Under the pieces are notes generated by a model. That model was not told where the DNA came from, ran no database searches, and saw only the letters and a program-made list of their open reading frames with translations. Shown here in pieces: positions 13,301 through 22,300 of a stretch of DNA of 64,000 bases (the stretch's first letter is position 1; every line of letters starts with the position of its first letter). Both the position numbers and the translations under genes were made by a program. This DNA is from Isoperla grammatica (taxonomy: Eukaryota; Arthropoda; Insecta; Plecoptera; Perlodidae). The stretch covers positions 28,533,230 through 28,597,229 of the forward strand of contig OX246746.1 of NCBI GenBank assembly GCA_945910005.1, in the 5' to 3' direction.

Positions 13301-16300
13301 TTTCGTTTAACATAATAGGCTCGTTGGAATTCTGATTTTTAAGCTACCTGCTCATTACATTAGCTTGAAATTGGTTGTATTTCCATCAATTATATATATT
13401 ATATATATGTGGTAATTACTTCATGTTTTAACATTTTATAGAATAAGTTGCATTAATGGTAGAAGGTTGTTTAAACATTCATCGTGTAGATCGAAGTAAG
13501 TAGAATTCAGTGATATGTTTGATTTGTGCTCAGGTGAATTAGGTGGGTCTGGACGACGAGATATATTTGCGCAGGCGTCGAAACACAAAAGATGCTCCAT
13601 ATGCAGCAAGTAGCGTCTAGTTTGATCTACGTCACAACGCCTGGGGCGAAACATTATTTCTTGGGTTTCAAGAGCTTTGATCCACTAGGCAACTTTATAC
13701 ATGGAATAACCTTTACAGTTACAGTTAAATGCATGATTGCCCAGTAAGCCAAAAATGCAGCCATAGGAAAAGAAGAAAAAGACCTTTACAGATAAGGCTT
13801 CCAATTACATGCTTTAAACGAAATGTGAGGGTTTAGTGGGCCTTTAATTTATGAATTTACAGCCTGCTATTTTAATCTTTTTTTTTTACTACTCGCCTCG
13901 ACTCGAACCAAAAAGCAGTACTCACACATTCCTAGCTGTGTCATGACGCAACGAGCACTGTAAAATACCGAAGTAGGCTCCGCACACCCCTACTAATATA
14001 AATATATGTAGACCACATTGTAGACTGCTATGGCCTTGCAATTAGCAAGACACTCGAAACAAGTATGCCTAAAATTAAACCCATCAATAAGATTTGAAAA
14101 AATGAAACTCAATTTGCTGCTTACCAATATTGAAGCCTACCTTGGTTTCATTCTGACTAAATTCAAGTAAAGTAAACCAAACTAAAAAGTAAACTCATTT
14201 GTGCAGTAGGCCTACAACCCATTTGAAACATTCCTGGTTAAAAGGTTTTCCCACCTAAATGTCCTAAAAAATTGCTGTTTTTTTATTTCCAGCACAGGCC
14301 AACTATTTCGCCACGTCACGCTCAAACTTGCTGGGCAGCTAGATTACCTGGCAGTTTGAATCTCATTCCCAGTTACCGTCAATACGTGTCGTAACGTCAC
14401 ACGTGAGTGTCGACAAAAGCACGAGTTGAATGATGATTCTTACTTATTAGGTATGCAAAATGATAAAAAACAAATTATCGATAATCGAAATGATGACTGC
14501 ATTATTGATCGATAATAAATGTTCGATCATGAAGCAATCTTTGTCATCTCTATAGCCTTTGTAAGCTAGAAGTCCCATGGAACCCAGAGAACTGCTTTAA
14601 AAAAAATTACCTTTTCCTTTCTAATATGTCCACAATTAGAGGCAACTTGGAAAATGTATGGGTTGTATTGTACATAGGCCTACATACATTAGGCCTATTA
14701 CTCACAGAGACATTATAGTACCAGTTATTATGTCACGTCTGGTGCTCGTACTTGATATCTCATATTTTGGCAAAGATGCTAACCAGGATGATGGAGAATC
14801 GGTGGTATCGGTAGGTGGATTGGTGATGTATACAAAAATGAATAAAATGATATTCTGCATTCATACCAAATCCTCAATTTGAACCTGAAATGCAGATAGC
14901 CTACTGTGGTTTTCTAGACTAAAGCCTTTAACTCATTGGCTTAAAGTTTATTTTTCACTGTCTGGCCAGCGGCCATAGATAAACCTATTACTTTTGGAAA
15001 AAGGTGTTTTTTCAGATTATGATCGGGAAAGCATATTTTTTCATTTTTTTGGCAGGAAGGTGTTAAAAATTATATTCTTACGTGCTTGCAATATCAACAC
15101 ACATCATATCAATTAAAAACAATACCAATAATAATGGACCCAATCACATCATTGTCACTGTCATTGTCACTCTGCCTATCGCGACTTTCCGCTTCGCTCA
15201 CCCCTTCACTCACATCACTATCGTACTCTAAATTGCGTCTATCATTGTCTGAAATGTCATCTTTACAATCTGATACGTCACTTCCACTATTATTCAGTAA
15301 TTCGTAAGTATAATCCGCAGTAATTGTGTTCCTGTGGTTTGGTATCACTATATTTCACGAGAAACAGCGTAACAGGTGATCTATCGCGCGATTCCGTGCT
15401 CTCGTCGTGCACCGCGACAAATGTATCAGGCGCCTACCACTATCTGTGTTGAAAACTTTCAACTATTTCGACTCCGTCGCGTTGCTGATGAAATACACTC
15501 CAGAGTGATACTAAATCCAATATAGTAGCGCCAACTAGAGAGGCGCGGTAAATTCAAAACTTACGGCTACGAGACTGTCTCGTAAGTCTATTTTACCGCG
15601 CTACTACGAGAGAGCGAGTAAACCTAAGCCAATGGGTTCATCGACCATGGATACTACATCGGCGTTCATATTATTTGTAAAATTCTAGTTTCACATAGTC
15701 CTCACTATTTCATCATAGACAAGGTATGCAAAAATTGAATAAATCATTTCAAAATGACAACTGAGCTGAGAATTGCAAGAGAGTGTAATTCTTGCAATCG
15801 AGAATGAGATCTGTAACTTTTTCTGGTGTATTGAATCTAACCTAGTAGATAGAAAATACTAATAGTGTAACATACTTCCCCATTGAAGCCCAGTCGTGTG
15901 GTACTGTTTTACAAACTGCTGTAGTTCGGTCAGACTCTGCAGCCAAGCTTTAGCCCATTCGGCATGGATTTTGTTGACTTGTTTAAAGTCTGTAAGGACG
16001 CGGTTAGTGTAAAACTGCCCAGCATCTACCATCTCCTTTATGAAGGGGGCCGGTGCTGAACCCTGCAAGAGAATACACATGCATTTGTATTTATTAGCAT
16101 CTATTGATCTATGTGATACATTGATATAAGATTTGTCAAATCAAAAAAACTTACAATAATGCATTACATGTTAACATGCCAGAAGTCTAAACAATAAAAT
16201 TACTAGCTTAAGTTAGATATACATCACAGTTAAAATTAATATTAATAGCAGGCCTACTGGTTCATTGATGGGAAGGCCCACAATAAAATTGAGGGGCAAA

Positions 16301-19300
16301 CAAAACGTTTACATTAAGCAGATTGGCTTTTGGTACAGTGTTTTGTCCCAAAACCCATCATAATCACTATAATCTAAGATCATTAGGCTTACTCACTGGG
16401 TGTTTTGAAGTAGGTAATTATCATTTAAACATTTTGTTGTCTACGATTTGTTTTGTTTGGGGTGCAGAAATACTTCCACCCCATTGGTCATGTCACTGCC
16501 CCTTATGTCAATGGTAGGTATGTATATATAATATTGTTTATATACAGCTAAGCATGTTGTATTTTTTAGGGAAACATTCATTCCCCACCAGTTTTCTAAT
16601 CTTTCGGTAGAACTTTTCCGTCCTGGTAAACAAGTTCGCCAACAAAACAGCCACGTCAAGAGTGTATTACAGTAACGAGACTTACCACCGTGACCCATCC
16701 CAATGCTGGAATGCTCTCGCTGATGGCTGACAGATGGTTAAACATCGGCGTTGAACGCATTTTCTCCCGTGTCTTTTGAATTTCTTGAATGACAATGCTC
16801 GTTGGTTGTAGTAGCTCTGTAAGCTCACTTTGAGCTGGGGCCCCGTTAGCACTTACATACGTCAGAAAGCCTTGCTGGGCCCTGAGAAAACAAAACATGT
16901 ACATTTTACTGCTAAGTTTTCCAGACAGGCTTCACAGAACCCTTTTCACCTCTGCTATTAATTTCCAGTATCAAACGGGTGTGCGCTTCTTTAATTGCCT
17001 TTATTCCGATTTTGGTAGGTAGGAATGGGATAACCAATACCTGCTTTGCTGTAAGACATAACAGTGGGGCCCACTGAACAAGTTTATCAACAGGCAACAG
17101 TAGGCCTACACTATTCACTCAACTCTTTAATGCCTTCAGACCTGCAAGATTTGAAAAGTAAACTATGTCAACTAGAAACTGGTTGGCTGCTGATATCCAT
17201 AATCTAGTTATTTATTTACTAAATAGCACTTTGTATTACATTTCTCTTACAATGTAACAACTTACCTAAACGCCTCTCCCACTTGCTTGGCCTGTACAGC
17301 AACCTCCCCTCCGATATCAGCCGAGAGCCGTAGGTAGATGGACAACGGTCCATTAAGGATGCAGTTATATGATGCCAAGCTCATGTTGAAATCTGTTTTA
17401 GTCCTGCAAAAGTACAGGCCTTTGAATTTTGTGAATATCAAGAACACCAAAATATGAAGGAATCATTTCATTTTACAAGATGAGCATGAATTGATCAATT
17501 TTAAACCAGGAAATGTCAAAATTAATCAATGCCAAACAGAAATTGGTATAACCAGTAAACCAGTGAATAACACCGAAATTCGTGTTCTTCTTGTTTTTAA
17601 TGATGAAAAATCAATAGGCCTATATCGGTAAAACAGTCCAATCTTATCCTACAGGTTAGATTATTTGGGGTGGTTGGATATCGAGTGCTGTGACGTCAAC
17701 TGGGATCCCAGCGGTAGCGGTAAACAAGCTGCTCAGAATCACGATGGCCTGTAGGGTGTCGTTATTATTGTGCCGCTGTAGAAGAAGAAGAATCTGAACA
17801 TTTTCATTATTCCAAGATAAGTTTGTTTCTTCATTTCTAATTATTAAGTAAATGAATAATTGGCTATCTTTCCTTTGAACTTATACATAGAGTAGACATC
17901 GCTTTTGCCATCCACGGTAGCTCATGCAATTAGGGCGCAAGCTCTAAGAGTAGGTAGAACCTATGGCTGCTAGTGACATGGGTTCGAATCTATTGCAGCT
18001 TAAGACATGGGTTTCTTCTTCATCGAGCCTATCACCTGTCATCATCTTGAATAGCATTATTTCAATAATAAGAGACGTAAAGCAACAAGAATCATCGATA
18101 TTCATGGAGTGTGGTGTTACACTTTGATACTTGAACTTTACATTTGAAAAAGGTGTCATTCATTTTTGTGTTGTATGATTACATATTATTATTATTATTA
18201 CCTACTATTATTATTATTATTATTATTATTATTTGTCTTTTCTTGTCATCACAAAAAAAAAAATAAAAAAAAAAAAAAAATATATGGGCTAGCCTATATA
18301 TATATATACAGGCCTAGGCCTATATGTATATATATACCCAGAACCAAACACTCATCTGAGTGGGCTTGATACCGCAAAGACGACATGCTCATATATATAT
18401 ATACATACGCCTAAAACTAAAAATGAATGATACCTTCTTCAAATTATATAAATACTTGGCCTAGGCCCTAGGCCTATGAATTAAATCCATTATTTTGAAA
18501 TTTGCGAAGAATCCCAGTTCATTCACCACGTGTCTGTAATGGCGGCGAAATGGAAATTTGGAAGAAACTTCAACGGCCAAATTAATAAACTACCCAAATA
18601 ATTTCGATGGTAGTAATAGTTGAAATTGTTAATAAGCATGTTACTTAATGCTCAAACATAAAAAACTGTGTGTTTTTGGTGTATTTCTTGGAAAAAAGAG
18701 AGTTTAAAAAATGTACCAGCACACTTCTAGCCTAGGCTAGGCTAGGCCCTAGGTCTAGGCCTAGGCCTAGGCATCATCATCATGAACATAAATATGTGGC
18801 AATATTATTTATGTGAGCATCCTGTTTCTTGAACCTTACTTGGTTATGAGAATGCTCGAAGTTGAAGATGCAGGACTGTCGGGTACTTCAATCTCTAGTA
18901 GAGGTTCGGAATCTATCGAGGTAACGTCTGATGATCCTAATGCACACTTCGGCGGATGAGTTGTGTGGTTGCACACGGATACACAGCCCTCACTCAATGA
19001 CGGGCGGATTACGCAGTTGGGAGTATGGATAGCGCCCTCTTCCAAGCGGACAGCAACTGCCTCAAGACGATTTATCAACGTGGCGAGTTTTGAAGTACTA
19101 CTCACAAGATCACACTCTTTTTCCAAATCACAGCCTGTAAAGAAGAAGGATAGTAGCAAAACGTTAGTCACTGAATGAACACACGTTGAGAATGATAGGT
19201 TATGTGACAGAGACGCGCGCAGCTGATTCAAACTATCTCACAGCCACCTCGTTCGTCTGTTTGACTCACCGAGCTCGATCGTTCAACCGTAGTTTATTCT

Positions 19301-22300
19301 TTGTTCCATGAATGGGCGGGCATATCAAAAACCACCGATTCATGCAAGAACGTGTGTGTAGGCCTAGGCCTCTATGCCGAGGCCTATGTGCTACCTTTGG
19401 TCGAGGTGAGAGTGAGACCCATTACAATTGGCTGAACATGTTACTTTGACAAAATAATAGATAGCCGGATCAGTACTAGAAATTTACAATTATCATCCCA
19501 TGTTACTGAAAACATTACTTTCAAATGTTCTATTTCGGATGTTTTGACGGTCATTTTAAAAAATACTGCAGGGCTTATGACTGAAAATTAAGGGCGAAGG
19601 ATAGTCTCTACGTCAAAAACCGCAGAAAATGTTCATTATTAAATTATATCTCAAGATTGTAACAAGAAATCGAAAATGTAAATCCGCAGCGCACTGTGCT
19701 TTGGTAAGCCCTACAGACTGAATAAAATATTATAACCATTAGAGTAGTATTTTGATTATAATTCGATAATTAGTAATAAAATTAATTACTTATAAAAAAA
19801 CATACTGATTATAATATAAGTCACGAGTTAGAGCATTCAATGTGTAGGACTTACTAAACTACAGTGCGCTGTTGATTCAGATTTTCGATTCAAAGCCCAT
19901 TCTTGTGATATAATTTAAAAATTAAAATTGTGTGCGGTTTTTGACGTAGAGGTATCCTTCCCTGTTAATAATAAAGTAGTAGTACCTATAATAACTTTAT
20001 TTAGCATAGTTTGATATTACACATAGTTGCATAAAAACAATGGTAATAGGACACACATAAATGTAGTACAATGTAAGCTGAAGTACACAAATGACTGATG
20101 AATTGGGCAATGGGCAATTGGGCATGTCGAATATTGCATGTACATTGAATTAAAGAATGATGTACCCGTATAAGATATCATAATGTCTTGTGTTTTTCGA
20201 TCGTATCTATGTATCCTGTATGTGTTCTACATGGGCGTTGTGAGGGGTGGGGGTTACGGGGTTCACTCTCCCCCCCCCCCCCTATTTCAGAAAAAATTTA
20301 ACCACCAAACACAAATATGTGTTCAATTAATGTCATTCATAACCTATTTTAACGACGCAAAATCGATGACAAAAATGTTAAAAGTCCAAAAACATTCCTT
20401 GGGGAGCTAACGAGGAGGCGTACAACCCCCTCCCCCCCTCCTCCCCCCACCCTTGCACCAGAACGGACAGTGTTCATCTTGCATATCCCGGCGACGCCCA
20501 TGTGTTTATTATTTCCTTCAGTTTATCCCGCACGGCGAGACCAATAATTGAGTTAAAATGTTGACTCGATCAATGTTGCCTCACGTGGTCAACATATTAT
20601 GAAGATCTCATTAACTAGATGAGAATACTCCTCTTCCCATGTCCTGGAAGTAGATCAAAAGTAAAAACACATATTATTTAATCGTCGACTTATTGTACCG
20701 ATAGCGGTGGCTCAGCTGTTATGCTTGTTGCACTACATGGACGTCGACGAGCGCCGAGCGCCGGAAGTGGATGATCCGACCAATCAGGGCGAAGCGGCGC
20801 TTGCAAGCGCCGAAGTTGGTTGGTTCCAACTTCTTCGAATCATCTACTTCCGGCGCTCGGTGCTCGTCGACGTCCATGTAGTGCAACAAGCATTACACGC
20901 GAGACTCTAGTTCGGGATGTAGTCTCGGTTCCATTCTTGTCTTTTCCTAGCTCTTCCTCAGTCAGTACGGCGAATGCTTAGTCCTCTAGGCCCCGAAACC
21001 CAGGGCGACTCGATATCTCTCTTCAGCAGCCAACTATAACAATGATCTAGAGCTGTTAGTATGACTCAGTTTTTGCATTCGCCTTGCGACTGAAGAATAC
21101 CTCAGAAAAAACCTTGTCAGGATTCAGAACTGCCGGTAGCTGGTTTCGAACCAGCGTCTTGTAGAATTAGAGCCTCGTGTGCTAGCACTGAGCCATCTCT
21201 ATCGGTTCTCGTGGACATTCTATTCAAACATCTAAACACATAATTATGTACCTAGTTAGTATATTTTTAGTCACCAGAAGCGTGTCAAATTATGTAAAAC
21301 TGGTAAAACAGCAGGGATTTCCACGGAAAATTATTATTCGTATTTTGTTGTTTATAAAATCATTTTTGTGTCCAAAAATAATGTATTCATACACTTCTTT
21401 CCAGGAGAAAGTGTGTGTGTGTGTATGTGGAGGGGGGGTAGGCCCCCACGGCACTGGGGGTCTAGGCGTACAGCCCCAGATTTTAAAAGTTGCAACTGGT
21501 GGTTTTAGATAGTTCGTTCGTAGATAAGTTATGTATACGCCTTACTTAGCGTAGGCATATACCCCAAATATATTATTAAGTATACTGTACTATATACTAC
21601 TATACCACACCTACTTCTAGGAAAAGCATTCAACCAATAATTATAAAATTCTATTTAAAAATATTAACTAAAAAAGTTAGCTCAACGCTCCCCTAGCCGA
21701 CGTCCCTGATCTTCAGCCTGTATTACACGATGCAATTTACCGTTCTACTTGTTGCATTGCTACGGCAGTAAAGCATAATTTAGCATTAATTAATTTAAAT
21801 TTGGCATTTTGTAGCATCTATTTTCTTTTCATCAAAACCCTAAATATATGAGTGGGTTTCTTGCACTCGCAATGGAAAATTATGGCCATATTCAACAGCA
21901 ATTCAAATTATAAGGCATGCAATTCAATTGATATGTACATTCAATTACATGCATTATAATGTATTCAATTTATAACGAAATGATAATGATATTGAAATGA
22001 TGATGATATTGAAATGATGATGAATAAAATAATCTCAATAAGAATAGGAACACCTTATTTCCTGTAAAATTTGCATTTGGTAGCGTTTTCAAAAATATAT
22101 ATTCACCAATTTACCATCTAAAACCTAAAACGCTAAAAAAAAAAAAAAAAAAAACGCAACTCAAAATAGTAGTTTGTGTGGAGGTACCTACCCGCAGTCG
22201 CCACTGTTGGTCCCAAGGGGTCGAACCGTACCCTATGTTCGCTGCCAGTCTGATTGGCTGATATGAGATCCGAGAAGAAGCGGTGCCTCCTAAGCGCGAG

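Noticed and set aside
10759..13998. A single hAT element with GGTGTGCG ends
   Set aside because: The ends match only partly and no 8-bp duplication was found.
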